Source: Phyllobacterium sophorae
GTDB lineage: Bacteria > Pseudomonadota > Alphaproteobacteria > Rhizobiales > Rhizobiaceae
Assembly: GCF_003010965.1 (NCBI RefSeq)
Contig: NZ_PGGM01000001.1
Coordinates: 186,001-250,000 of the forward strand
DNA length: 64,000 nucleotides
Direction of reading: 5' to 3'
Below the pieces are notes generated by a model. It made no database searches, was not told the origin of the DNA, and was given only the letters and a program-made list of their open reading frames with translations. Positions within the stretch are counted from its first letter, which is position 1, and every line of letters begins with the position of its first letter. Below are positions 27,594 to 35,952 of the stretch, in pieces. The position numbers were made by a program, and so were the translations under genes.

Positions 27594-28973
27594 ATGACAC
27601 TTTGGAAGCCCCGCATCGCCGCAAATGCCAGATACAAGCATCAGGGTATCGCCGATGCGCTGAAAGCCGATATCGCAGCGGGCCTCATCAAAGCCGGCGA
27701 CGCGTTACCGCCGCAACGCGAGATTGCACGTGAACTCGGCGTTGACCTTACAACTGTAACGCGCGCCTTGAACGAGATCCGCCATCTGGACCTGATCGAG
27801 GCGCGAACCGGGGCTGGCACCTTCGTAAAGATTCCGCCCGATCAACCGGCAACGGCAACACCGGCCGCTGAACTCGATCTTAGCATGAACATACCGCCGC
27901 AGCCACACGAAGCCGGTTTGCCAGGTCGCATCGCCCACGGCGTCGGCGTTCTTCTTGCCGGTGCGCCAAACCATTTTCTGTCCTACCAGGAAAGCACCGG
28001 GACCGAAGCGTCCCGCCAGGCCGCGGCACAGTGGCTTGCTCCGCGCTTCAGCGCCGCGCCGGCCGTGGACCGGCTTGTCGTTGCCGGAGGGGCACAAAGC
28101 GCGCTCTTTGCCATCTGCAGCCTTGTTGCCGCCAGGAGCAGCATCTGCGCGGGCTCGATGAGTTATCCCGGCTTGAAGTCCGTGGCGGCTGCCCTCGACC
28201 TCGCCATTCACCCGCTGGACATGGACGAGCACGGCATCATCCCGGATTCGTTTGAGGAATGCTGCCGGTGTCATTTGCCAAAAGCGCTTTACGTCATTCC
28301 GTCCATAGACAATCCGACGACTGCGACCATGCCGCTGGAGCGGCGGCAGGCTATCGCCGATATCGCCCTCCGGCATAAGGTAACAATCATCGAGGATGAT
28401 CCCTATGCGGAACTGCTGGACCAGCCGCTGCCAGCCATTGCGGCGCTGGCTCCCGGCCTCACCTGGCATGTCTCCACCCTGTCCAAATGTGCGGCTCCGG
28501 CTCTTCGGGTCGCCTATGTGCTCTGCCCGTCGGCGCTGGATGTATTGAGACTGGCGTCAAGCCTGCGCGCCAGCAATCCGGGCGCCTCGCCGCTCTTGGC
28601 TGCGCTGGCGACCGACTGGATCGAAACCGGCACATTGCGGCAAATCACGCTGGCGATCAGGGCGGAGAGCCGCGCGCGCCAGTTCCTCGCCTCCGCCGTT
28701 CTCAAAAACTGGACCTATGCGGCGGATCCATCCGGACACCATCTCTGGCTCACGCTCCCCGTACAGTGGAACGCCAGTGAATTCGCCGCCATTGCCCGCC
28801 GCTCCGGTCTCGGCATCGTCCCCGCATTGGCGTTCAGCATCGGACCGTCGCCGGGCGAAGCCGTCCGCGTGTCGCTTGGCGCCGCGCCGGATAGGGCTCG
28901 CCTCGAACAGGGGCTTGTCCTGCTGGACCGGCTGCTGCATGAACCGCAGTTCACGACGGGACTGATTGTCTAG
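27594..28973 (+). CDS. MocR-type regulator (GntR helix-turn-helix plus aminotransferase domain)
   Basis: A 459-residue protein. The GntR winged helix (about 10-80) reads YKHQGIADALKADIAAGLIK, LPPQREIARELGVDLTTVTR and RTGAGTFV; the rest is a fold-type I aminotransferase domain with IDNPTTATMPLERRQAI, IIEDDPYAELL and STLSKCAAPALRVAYV, whose Lys is the likely PLP-binding residue. Such proteins sense an amine or PLP-linked metabolite and rarely catalyse transamination. I start at ATG 27594; the frame opens 33 bases earlier inside the operator. Its stop shares CTAG with the convergent ogt gene. Confidence 0.92.
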   Translation: MTLWKPRIAANARYKHQGIADALKADIAAGLIKAGDALPPQREIARELGVDLTTVTRALNEIRHLDLIEARTGAGTFVKIPPDQPATATPAAELDLSMNIPPQPHEAGLPGRIAHGVGVLLAGAPNHFLSYQESTGTEASRQAAAQWLAPRFSAAPAVDRLVVAGGAQSALFAICSLVAARSSICAGSMSYPGLKSVAAALDLAIHPLDMDEHGIIPDSFEECCRCHLPKALYVIPSIDNPTTATMPLERRQAIADIALRHKVTIIEDDPYAELLDQPLPAIAALAPGLTWHVSTLSKCAAPALRVAYVLCPSALDVLRLASSLRASNPGASPLLAALATDWIETGTLRQITLAIRAESRARQFLASAVLKNWTYAADPSGHHLWLTLPVQWNASEFAAIARRSGLGIVPALAFSIGPSPGEAVRVSLGAAPDRARLEQGLVLLDRLLHEPQFTTGLIV

Positions 28974-29539
28974 AAAAATCTCCCCTGCGTGGTGATAGGG
29001 TGAAAAACCGGCCGGTTTGCCATAGCGGCAAACACCCGGTGTTCGAGATCGAGCAGATAGCGCTTGCGCCGCTGGCCGCCGCCATAACCGGTGAGCGAGC
29101 CGTCCGCGCCGATGACCCGATGGCAGGGGACGACGATGGCGACGCGATTTTGTCCATTCGCAGCACCGGCAGCGCGACTGGAACCCGGCTTGCCGATAGC
29201 GCGCGCCATCTCGCCATAGGTGCAGGTCTGTCCATAGGATATTTCCTGCAGTTTCGACCAGATTTCCAGCTGAAATGGCATTCCCGGCAGGATCAGCGGC
29301 GTTTCGAACTGCGTAAGCCTGCCGGCGAAATATGCCGTCAGCTCGGTCCCAATCTGATCGAGAACCGCGTTGCGGCCAGCCTCGATCGTATAACCGTAGC
29401 GCCGCTCCAACTCCTCGATCTCCCGCGGCAAAGCCGGCCGGTCGTCGAATTCGAGCAGTGACAGCGCTTCGTCGCTCGCCATCGCAACCATCGGGCCGAT
29501 GGGCGTTTGAATTTTCCTCTGCAGCAAAAGTCTGGTCAC
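28970..29539 (-). CDS. ogt: Methylated-DNA-protein-cysteine methyltransferase
   Basis: A 189-residue DNA-repair protein that removes methyl groups from O6-methylguanine in a suicide reaction. The active site IVVPCHRVIG places the acceptor at Cys139, and QEISYGQTCTYGEMARAIG and GSLTGYGGGQRRKRYLL are the conserved neighbours. It lacks an Ada N-terminal domain, so it is of Ogt type. The last codon overlaps the stop of the MocR gene in a shared CTAG. Confidence 0.94.
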   Translation of the reverse strand: MTRLLLQRKIQTPIGPMVAMASDEALSLLEFDDRPALPREIEELERRYGYTIEAGRNAVLDQIGTELTAYFAGRLTQFETPLILPGMPFQLEIWSKLQEISYGQTCTYGEMARAIGKPGSSRAAGAANGQNRVAIVVPCHRVIGADGSLTGYGGGQRRKRYLLDLEHRVFAAMANRPVFHPITTQGRFF

Positions 29540-29601
29540 GACAGATCTCCCGATTCGCGCTCGATTCTACTCTTTTGGAAAACGGAGCCCACCCGTTTTC
29601 G

Positions 29602-30369
29602 TCAGGAGTGTTTGGACGCGACGGTCATCCTCGTGCCCGCGGAGTAAAGCGCCTGGACAATATCCTCCGGCGGCTCCTGATCCGTAACCAGCTCATCGAA
29701 TCCGCCGAGGTTACACACCTGCACCAGCCCGCGACGGCCGAATTTCGTAGCGTCGGTAATGGCGGTCTTGCGCGCCCCGCGCGACAGCACGGTGCGGGCG
29801 AATTCCGCCTCCGCCAGATCGTAATCCGTTATTCCCTCCGAAGCGTCGAGTGCCCCGACGGAAATGACCGCGTGGGTGACGCTGAAGCGGCTGACAAACT
29901 CGATTGCAGAAACCCCGAAAGCCGCGCCGCTATCACTGCGCAGTTCCCCCCCGGCCATGAACACCCTGTTGCCGTTCACCGTGGCCAGTGTGCGGGCAAT
30001 GTCCGACGAATTGGTCACGACGGTCAGATTGCGATGCTGCAGAAGTTCGCGCGCAAGGAAACTCGTTGTCGTGCCCGTATCCAGCATGATGGATTCGCCA
30101 TTACGGATCGTGCGGGCCACCCATTGTGCGATCAAGCGCTTGGCGCCTGCATTCTCGCGCATGCGCAGCTCGAACGGTGCCTCGCCCAGATGTTGCGGTA
30201 GCCCGATGGCCCCGTGGACCCGCGTCACCGCACCCGTGTCTGTCATTGGCTTGACATCGCGGCGGATCGTCTCCAGCGAAACGCCGAGCTTCTGCGCCAG
30301 ATCGGCGATCGAGATTGTTCCCTCGTCCTGCAGCAGTCGCGTGATCTCACCGCGCCGTTTGGAGCTCAT
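29602..30369 (-). CDS. DeoR-family transcriptional regulator
   Basis: A 255-residue repressor. The DeoR helix-turn-helix begins MSSKRRGEITRLLQDEGTIS and ends GVSLETIRRDV; the C-terminal sensor domain (about 75-235) has MLDTGTTTSFLARELL and VFMAGGELRS, the sugar-phosphate-binding type. ATG 30369 is the family start; the frame continues 87 bases upstream through the operator. It is divergent from the kinase/oxidoreductase pair and probably controls it, sensing a phosphorylated intermediate. Confidence 0.92.
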   Translation of the reverse strand: MSSKRRGEITRLLQDEGTISIADLAQKLGVSLETIRRDVKPMTDTGAVTRVHGAIGLPQHLGEAPFELRMRENAGAKRLIAQWVARTIRNGESIMLDTGTTTSFLARELLQHRNLTVVTNSSDIARTLATVNGNRVFMAGGELRSDSGAAFGVSAIEFVSRFSVTHAVISVGALDASEGITDYDLAEAEFARTVLSRGARKTAITDATKFGRRGLVQVCNLGGFDELVTDQEPPEDIVQALYSAGTRMTVASKHS

Positions 30370-30408
30370 GTTAAAAACCTCAAACAAAAGTGTAATATCA
30401 ACATTAAT

Positions 30409-30469
30409 ACCACATTTATTGCCTGTATCAGGCAATAAAACCACAAAATACCACAAAAAACTGTTGACA
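30409..30469. promoter_or_regulatory. Operator-like palindrome and ACCACA repeats upstream of deoR-type gene
   Basis: A perfect 11-bp inverted repeat, TTTATTGCCTG-TAT-CAGGCAATAAA, lies at 30415-30439. ACCACA flanks it at 30409-30414 and 30440-30445 and recurs at 30450-30455. A rightward -35 (TTGACA, 30464-30469) follows, with no good -10. These are probable binding sites of the DeoR regulator. Confidence 0.6.
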
Positions 30470-30515
30470 GGTGCGACATAATGGGCGAACCTCTGCCTAT
30501 GGGAATAAAGGGAAT

Positions 30516-30686
30516 GCGTGGTTCGACAGGCTCACTATGAGGGGGCATATCCTTGCAGGTACCCAAGATGCCGGCGCAAGGGTATTGAATGAAAGTCTTT
30601 GCCATAGATGAAATTCCTGTTCATGGAGAGTCCACAACCCCCATTGGACAGGTAGTCTCCCTCATGGTGAGTCTGTCGAACCACGC
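30516..30686. repeat. 171-bp element with 28-bp terminal inverted repeats (MITE/REP-like)
   Basis: The ends are inverted copies of one another with 26 of 28 bases matching: the left end (30516-30543) starts GCGTGGTTCGACAGGCTCAC and the right end (30659-30686), read on the other strand, starts GCGTGGTTCGACAGACTCAC. The 115 bp between them hold no convincing gene. It ends 12 bases before the kinase-like gene. A partial copy of the end sequence occurs at 54549. The layout suggests a small non-autonomous mobile or REP-type element; no clear target duplication is seen. Confidence 0.65.
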
Positions 30687-30698
30687 AGCGGCCCGCCC

Positions 30699-31598
30699 AT
30701 GACACTTCCCGAGTCCACCAGAAGCCGCATTGCCGCCCTGCCGCTCTGGCAAGGCGATATTCAGATCGCGCTGCTCAAAGGCGGCATCAGCAATGAAAGC
30801 TATGTCGTCGAGGATGCAGAACGCAAATATGTCGTGCGTTTCGGCACTGACTACCCGTTTCATCACGTATTTCGCGACCGCGAGGCGATGACAGCCGAAG
30901 CCGCGCATCGTGCCGGCTTTGCGCCTGAGTTGTTCCATGCTGGCGACGGCGTCATGGTCACCGCCTTTCTTGGTGCCCACACCTATGATGCCAGTGATGT
31001 TCGCGCCAACATACCGCGCGTGGCAGACATGATCCGCCGGTTCCACACGACGATGCCTGAACACATTCTTGGCCCGGGCTTTATGTTCTGGGTCTTCCAT
31101 GTCATCCGCGATTATGCCCGCACGCTGCAAACCGGGAAGAGCCGCATGGCCGGGCAACTTGGCACCTATCTCGCGATCGCCACGGAAATGGAGGCTGCAC
31201 AAAGACCGCTGCCGATTATCTTCAGCCATAACGATCTGCTTCCAGCCAATATACTCGATGACGGCAAACGCCTCTGGCTGATTGACTTCGAATATGCGGG
31301 TTTCTCCACCGCGATGTTCGACCTTGCCGGCCTCGCCTCCAATGCCGGCCTCGATGAGGGCGAATCCGAAGCGCTGCTCACGGCCTATTTCAAGAGCGCG
31401 CCCGACCACGAACTCAAGCGCGCTCATGCCGCCATGCAATGCGCTTCGCTTTTGCGCGAAGCCATGTGGAGCATGGTTTCCGAGCTCTATCTCAACGCGC
31501 CGGGCGTCGACTACGTTACCTATACGGCCGAGAATTTGCAGCGGCTCGACCAGGCGCTTGACCATTACAGAATGACTTACGGAAAGACCGCATCATGA
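30699..31598 (+). CDS. Choline/aminoglycoside kinase-like phosphotransferase (APH fold)
   Basis: A 299-residue protein. The N-lobe has LLKGGISNESYVVEDAERKY and YVVRFG; the C-lobe carries the Brenner-type motif IIFSHNDLLPANILDD and the metal-binding WLIDFEYAGFSTAMFDLAGL, as in choline kinases. It probably phosphorylates a small alcohol or amine. The stop overlaps the next gene's start (ATGA), and the pair is divergent from a DeoR regulator, pointing to a methylated-amine or related catabolic step. The start has no clear Shine-Dalgarno, perhaps because the repeat element ends 12 bases upstream. Confidence 0.85.
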   Translation: MTLPESTRSRIAALPLWQGDIQIALLKGGISNESYVVEDAERKYVVRFGTDYPFHHVFRDREAMTAEAAHRAGFAPELFHAGDGVMVTAFLGAHTYDASDVRANIPRVADMIRRFHTTMPEHILGPGFMFWVFHVIRDYARTLQTGKSRMAGQLGTYLAIATEMEAAQRPLPIIFSHNDLLPANILDDGKRLWLIDFEYAGFSTAMFDLAGLASNAGLDEGESEALLTAYFKSAPDHELKRAHAAMQCASLLREAMWSMVSELYLNAPGVDYVTYTAENLQRLDQALDHYRMTYGKTAS

Positions 31599-34036
31599 CC
31601 ATTCCTTCGCAGGCCCAGATCGTCGTCATCGGCGGCGGGATTATCGGCTGTTCGACAGCGTACCACCTTGCCAAGGATCACAAGGCCGATGTCGTTCTGC
31701 TGGAAATGGGCCAGCTGACCTCCGGCTCTACCTGGCATGCGGCCGGTCTCGTCGGGCAGTTGCGCTCTTCCGCCTCGATCACGCGCGTCCTCAAATATTC
31801 AGTCGATCTCTACAAGCGTCTCGACGAGGAAACCGGTCTCGCCACGGGCTGGAAGATGACCGGCTGCCTGCGCCTTGCGACCAATCAGGACCGCTGGACA
31901 GAATTCCGCCGGCTCGCCACCACGGCGGGAAGCTTCGGCATGGAAATGCATCTGCTTTCGCCACAAGAGGCCAGGGCCATGTTTCCCCTGATGCAGGTGG
32001 ACGATCTCGTCGGCGCCAGCTGGTTGCCGACCGACGGACAGGCCAGCCCCTCCGACATTACCCAGTCTTTGGCACGCGGCGCCCGTATGCATGGCGCCAA
32101 GCTGATCGAGAACATCCGCGTCACCGGCTTCGAAATGAACGGCGACCGTATCGTCAAGGTCAAGACCGATCAGGGCGATATTGCCTGCGATAAAGTCGTC
32201 AACTGCGCTGGCCAGTGGGCGCGGCAGGTTGGCGAGATGGCGGGCATCAACGTGCCGCTGCAACCGGTCAAGCACCAATACATCATCACCGAGAAGATCG
32301 ACGGCCTGTCGTCCAATGCGCCGACTATCCGCGATCCGGACCGGCGCACCTATTTCAAGGAGGAGGTCGGCGGTCTGGTCATGGGCGGCTATGAACCCAA
32401 CCCGCAAAGCTGGGTCACCGGAGACGTGCCGAACGACTGGCAGTTCCGCCTTTTCGACGACGATTTCGACCATTTCGAACAGCATATGCTGCAGGCCATG
32501 TTCCGCATTCCCGCGCTCGAAACCGCTGGCGTAAAGCAGATGATCAACGGCCCGGAGAGCTTCACGCCCGACGGCAATTTCATCCTCGGCGTTGCACCGG
32601 AATGTTCCAACATGTTTGTCGGCGCAGGATTCAACGCGTTTGGCATTGCCTCCGGCGGTGGTGCCGGCTGGGTACTCGCGCAATGGGTTGTCGATGGCGA
32701 AGCGCCGCTCGATCTTTGGACCGTCGATATCAGGCGCTTTTCCAATCTTCATCGCAATCGTGACTGGGTGCGTGATCGTACGCTGGAAGCCTACGGCAAG
32801 CACTACACGGTTGGCTTTCCGCATGAGGAATATGCATCCGGACGCCCGGCCATCGTCTCGCCGCTCTATGACCGGCTGAAAAGGCATCGCGCCGTCTTCG
32901 GCTCGAAACTTGGCTGGGAACGGCCGAACTGGTTTGCCCCGGACGGTATGCCGGCAGAGGACGTCTATTCCATGGGGCGGCAGAACTGGTTCGATGCGGT
33001 CGGCGAGGAACATGAATTGGTCCGCGACAAGGTCGGCATTTTCGATCAGTCCTCCTTCGCCAAATTCGAGTTAAACGGCAAGGACGCCGCCAAGGCTCTC
33101 GACTATATCTGCGCCAATGACGTCGCAAAACCTGCGGGCCGCCTCACCTATACGCAGCTTCTCAACACGCGGGGAGGCATCGAATGCGATCTGACTGTTG
33201 CGCGGCTTGGCCATGACAAGTTCTATATTGTCACCGGCACCGGCTTTCGCACCCATGACTACGGCTGGATCAAGGAGCACATCGCCAAAGGCCTCGATGC
33301 AACCTTGACTGATGTCACCGAGGATTTCGGCACTCTGTCTTTGATGGGTCCGAAGGCGCGCGACGTACTGGCGCGCGTTACCGGCGCCGACGTCGGCAAT
33401 AGCACCTTTCCTTTTGGCCATGTCCGCGAGATTGGTATCGCTGGCACCACCGTTCGGGCGCTGCGTATCACCTATGTCGGCGAACTCGGCTGGGAGTTGC
33501 ATGTGCCAATCGCTGCAACTGGAGCGGTCTTCGATGCTCTCATGCGAGCCGGCGAGGAATTCGGCATCAGGCCGGTCGGCTATCGTGCCATTGAATCGCT
33601 GCGGCTGGAGAAAGGGTACCGCGCCTGGGGTTCCGACATCACGCCAAATGACTCGCCCTTCGAAGCCGGACTCGGCTGGGCCGTCAAGCTTCGCAAGAAC
33701 ACCGATTTCCTGGGTCGCAAGGCAAGCGAGGCCATTCATGCCGCCCCGTTAAAGAAGCGCCTCGCCGGTTTCACGGTGGCGGATGGGGGTGTCGTTCTCC
33801 TTGGTCGCGAGACCATCCTGCGCAACGGTGAACCCGTCGGATATCTTACCAGCGGCGGCTATGGCTATACGCTCCAAAGCCCTATTGGATTTGGCTATGT
33901 ACGCAATGCCGGCGGCGTGACCGATGCATTCCTGTCAGATGGACAATACGAGCTCATTGTGGGGAATGAACGTTTCGCCGCGACAATCCACCTCGACCAG
34001 CTGTATGACCCCGGCAACGTGCGGGTAAGGGGCTGA
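31595..34036 (+). CDS. Dimethylglycine/sarcosine dehydrogenase-like FAD and folate-binding oxidoreductase
   Basis: An 813-residue protein. An N-terminal DAO-type FAD domain (about 1-380) has IVVIGGGIIGCSTAYHLAKD, SGSTWHAAGLVGQLRSS and ILGVAPECSNMFVGAGFNAF; a linker is followed by a GcvT-like folate domain (about 430-810) with YTQLLNTRGGIECDLTV, GTLSLMGPKARDVLARV and YVGELGWELHV, then ESLRLEKGYRAWGSDITP. This is the DMGDH/sarcosine dehydrogenase layout, oxidising N-methyl groups and passing the carbon to tetrahydrofolate. It overlaps the kinase gene by 4 bases. The exact substrate is not known. Confidence 0.9.
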   Translation: MTIPSQAQIVVIGGGIIGCSTAYHLAKDHKADVVLLEMGQLTSGSTWHAAGLVGQLRSSASITRVLKYSVDLYKRLDEETGLATGWKMTGCLRLATNQDRWTEFRRLATTAGSFGMEMHLLSPQEARAMFPLMQVDDLVGASWLPTDGQASPSDITQSLARGARMHGAKLIENIRVTGFEMNGDRIVKVKTDQGDIACDKVVNCAGQWARQVGEMAGINVPLQPVKHQYIITEKIDGLSSNAPTIRDPDRRTYFKEEVGGLVMGGYEPNPQSWVTGDVPNDWQFRLFDDDFDHFEQHMLQAMFRIPALETAGVKQMINGPESFTPDGNFILGVAPECSNMFVGAGFNAFGIASGGGAGWVLAQWVVDGEAPLDLWTVDIRRFSNLHRNRDWVRDRTLEAYGKHYTVGFPHEEYASGRPAIVSPLYDRLKRHRAVFGSKLGWERPNWFAPDGMPAEDVYSMGRQNWFDAVGEEHELVRDKVGIFDQSSFAKFELNGKDAAKALDYICANDVAKPAGRLTYTQLLNTRGGIECDLTVARLGHDKFYIVTGTGFRTHDYGWIKEHIAKGLDATLTDVTEDFGTLSLMGPKARDVLARVTGADVGNSTFPFGHVREIGIAGTTVRALRITYVGELGWELHVPIAATGAVFDALMRAGEEFGIRPVGYRAIESLRLEKGYRAWGSDITPNDSPFEAGLGWAVKLRKNTDFLGRKASEAIHAAPLKKRLAGFTVADGGVVLLGRETILRNGEPVGYLTSGGYGYTLQSPIGFGYVRNAGGVTDAFLSDGQYELIVGNERFAATIHLDQLYDPGNVRVRG

Positions 34037-34310
34037 ACGTACAGAATTGAAGGTCCTTCAAACGCGAAAACTCAGATTCCGGATCGCTCTTGTACGGGAC
34101 GCGACGAAATTCCCTCAAAAAGTGCCTAAACTCGCCCAATTTTCATCGATTCTGGCTAAACTTTATCAATCGTAACGCGAAATTCAGGTGCACAAAGTTG
34201 TGTCATGTCAAACTGATGCAGGGGTTGACTTTGGCCGCGCGCAGGACCAAATGACGCCACGCAGTCCTGTAATTTGCGGCCTGCGTACCTTCAACCGGAG
34301 TTTATCTCTT
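34037..34310. other. Intergenic region upstream of the mgtE leader
   Basis: No supported gene. It should contain the mgtE promoter; TTGACT at 34225-34230 is a possible -35 but its -10 (about 34248) is poor. An in-frame GTG at 34188 would extend the leader ORF to 62 codons but has no Shine-Dalgarno. Confidence 0.45.
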
Positions 34311-34376
34311 ATGCCCAACGACGACAGTCATAGTCGATTGTTTGCGCCGTCCCTCGGCGATCGTGGCCTGATGTAG
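34311..34376 (+). CDS. Candidate 21-codon leader peptide upstream of mgtE
   Basis: From ATG 34311 a short frame starts MPNDDSHSRL and ends in TAG at 34374-34376, only 5 bases before the hairpin that covers the mgtE start. GGAG lies 10 bases upstream. The Pro/Asp-rich beginning resembles the Pro/acidic start of the Salmonella MgtL leader, a type known to weaken ribosomes at low magnesium. That likeness is the main argument; codon evidence is too short to judge. Confidence 0.4.
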   Translation: MPNDDSHSRLFAPSLGDRGLM

Positions 34377-34381
34377 AGATC

Positions 34382-34428
34382 AGCTCGCCTCGATCCCCTG
34401 TGACGGCGGATCGACAGAAAGGCGAGCT
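34382..34428 (+). promoter_or_regulatory. RNA hairpin covering the mgtE ribosome-binding site
   Basis: AGCTCGCCT (34382-34390) pairs perfectly with AGGCGAGCT (34420-34428), and inside it CGATC (34391-34395) pairs with GATCG (34409-34413). The right arm holds the only purine-rich stretch before the mgtE ATG at 34432, so the folded RNA should hide the ribosome-binding site. A magnesium-dependent leader is a reasonable inference. Confidence 0.6.
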
Positions 34429-34431
34429 AAA

Positions 34432-35817
34432 ATGAACGACCTTCGCTTCACTACGGATGCGGTCCAAGCCGGACGTGCACCCGCAGCTACCCTTGCAGAA
34501 CGGCTTGCTGCCATGCAGGCTGCCGATGCAGTCGAGCTTCTGAACGAGCTCGAACTAGCTGATTCCATTGGCATTATTTCCGAAATGCCCCGTGATCATG
34601 CCGTGCTGATTCTGGATCAGCCGGAGTTGCATTCGGCTGCCGCGATCATCGGGGCCCTGCCCGTTCCGGTGGCACAGGAACTCCTCGACGCCATGTCGGC
34701 AGACCGCGTGACCGATCTTTTCCACGAATTCGATGCCGGGACCCGCAGTCGGCTCGTACCGGGTCTTGGCCGCGATACCAAGCTGGCTCTGCGTAAGCTG
34801 CTGCGCTATCCGCCCCATACGGCCGGCAGCCTCATGACTACGGAGTTCGTCAGCGTTCCGGCAGACTGGAGCGTTGCACAGACGCTGCAGCATATCCGCG
34901 AAGTGGAGCGCTCCCGCGAGACTGTTTATGCAATCTATGTTATTGATCCGGCAACAAAAATCTTGTTACGGGCCGTAGCATTGCGCCGGTTGATCACCAG
35001 CGGACCAGACGTCTCGATCATGAGCGTCGGCCGCGATGTCGCCCCGGTCACCGTCGCGCCGCTGACCGATCAGGAAGACGTGGCCCGGCTTTTCCGCAAG
35101 CATGACCTCCTCGCTGTTCCCGTCGTCAATGACGGCAACCAGATCATCGGCATTGTCACCGTCGATGATGTGATCGACGCCATGACCCAGGAAATGACCG
35201 AGGATACGCTGAAGTTCGGGGGCATGGAGGCGCTGCACAAGCCTTACATGCAAATCGGTTTCCTGCACATGATCCGCAAGCGCGCTGGCTGGCTCGGCGT
35301 GCTGTTCCTCAGCGAAATGCTGACCGCAAGCGCCATGCAGCATTTCGAGGGCGAGCTCGAGAAAGCCGTTGTTCTAACCCTGTTCATCCCGCTTATCATG
35401 AGTTCCGGCGGCAATTCCGGTTCGCAGGCGACTTCACTGCTGATCCGCGCCCTGGCCCTGCAGGAACTGCGGCTGAAGGACTGGTGGCGTGTTGCCCTGC
35501 GCGAAATACCGACTGGCCTCGTTCTCGGCTCCTTCCTTGGGTTCATCGGCGTTGTCCGCATCATCGCATGGCAGATGACCGGCCTCTACGATTACGGTCA
35601 GCACTGGCCGCTGATTGCCGCGACGGTCGGTACGGCATTGATCGGTATCGTTACCTTCGGGTCACTTGCGGGTTCGATGCTGCCGTTCATTCTGCAGAAG
35701 ACTGGCTTTGATCCCGCCAGCGCCTCGGCACCCTTTGTAGCGACACTGGTGGATGTCACCGGGCTGGTGATTTACTTCAGTATTGCGCTGGTGATCCTGT
35801 CCGGGACCCTGCTCTAA
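34432..35817 (+). CDS. mgtE: Magnesium transporter MgtE
   Basis: A 461-residue Mg2+ channel of the inner membrane. The layout is an N-terminal helical domain (about 15-130, LAAMQAADAVELLNELELAD), two CBS domains (about 140-265; HTAGSLMTTEFVSVPADWSV and LLAVPVVNDGNQIIGIVTVD), and five membrane helices from about 290, with the pore-region SSGGNSGSQATSLLIRALAL. The CBS/N domains act as a cytosolic Mg2+ gate. The start ATG 34432 follows the sequestering hairpin by 3 bases. A 13-bp hairpin follows the stop. Confidence 0.96.
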   Translation: MNDLRFTTDAVQAGRAPAATLAERLAAMQAADAVELLNELELADSIGIISEMPRDHAVLILDQPELHSAAAIIGALPVPVAQELLDAMSADRVTDLFHEFDAGTRSRLVPGLGRDTKLALRKLLRYPPHTAGSLMTTEFVSVPADWSVAQTLQHIREVERSRETVYAIYVIDPATKILLRAVALRRLITSGPDVSIMSVGRDVAPVTVAPLTDQEDVARLFRKHDLLAVPVVNDGNQIIGIVTVDDVIDAMTQEMTEDTLKFGGMEALHKPYMQIGFLHMIRKRAGWLGVLFLSEMLTASAMQHFEGELEKAVVLTLFIPLIMSSGGNSGSQATSLLIRALALQELRLKDWWRVALREIPTGLVLGSFLGFIGVVRIIAWQMTGLYDYGQHWPLIAATVGTALIGIVTFGSLAGSMLPFILQKTGFDPASASAPFVATLVDVTGLVIYFSIALVILSGTLL

Positions 35818-35820
35818 CCA

Positions 35821-35849
35821 TTGGCCTGCATGGCTGCCATGCAGGCCAA
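35821..35849. terminator. Perfect 13-bp hairpin after mgtE
   Basis: TTGGCCTGCATGG-CTG-CCATGCAGGCCAA is a perfect inverted repeat 3 bases after the mgtE stop. The downstream T-tract is weak (AACGCTTTG), so it may act with Rho or as a 3'-end stabiliser. Confidence 0.65.
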
Positions 35850-35952
35850 AACGCTTTGCCCCCTTTCGCATTTGCGAAAAAACATGTATGGAGCGCGCAA
35901 ATGTAAAGCGGCGCATCATACGTGGCGTCCACAATCCTCCAAAGAGAACCTT

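Noticed and set aside
30366-30605. 79-residue leftward frame overlapping the repeat element
   Set aside because: It runs across one end of the inverted-repeat element and the DeoR operator, has no Shine-Dalgarno and no known domain.
31799-33013. 404-residue open frame opposite the DMGDH-like gene
   Set aside because: Antisense shadow; no motifs, and the sense frame has clear FAD and GcvT features.
34188-34376. 62-codon frame from GTG upstream of mgtE
   Set aside because: No ribosome-binding site at the GTG and no family resemblance; only the last 21 codons from ATG 34311 have a plausible start.
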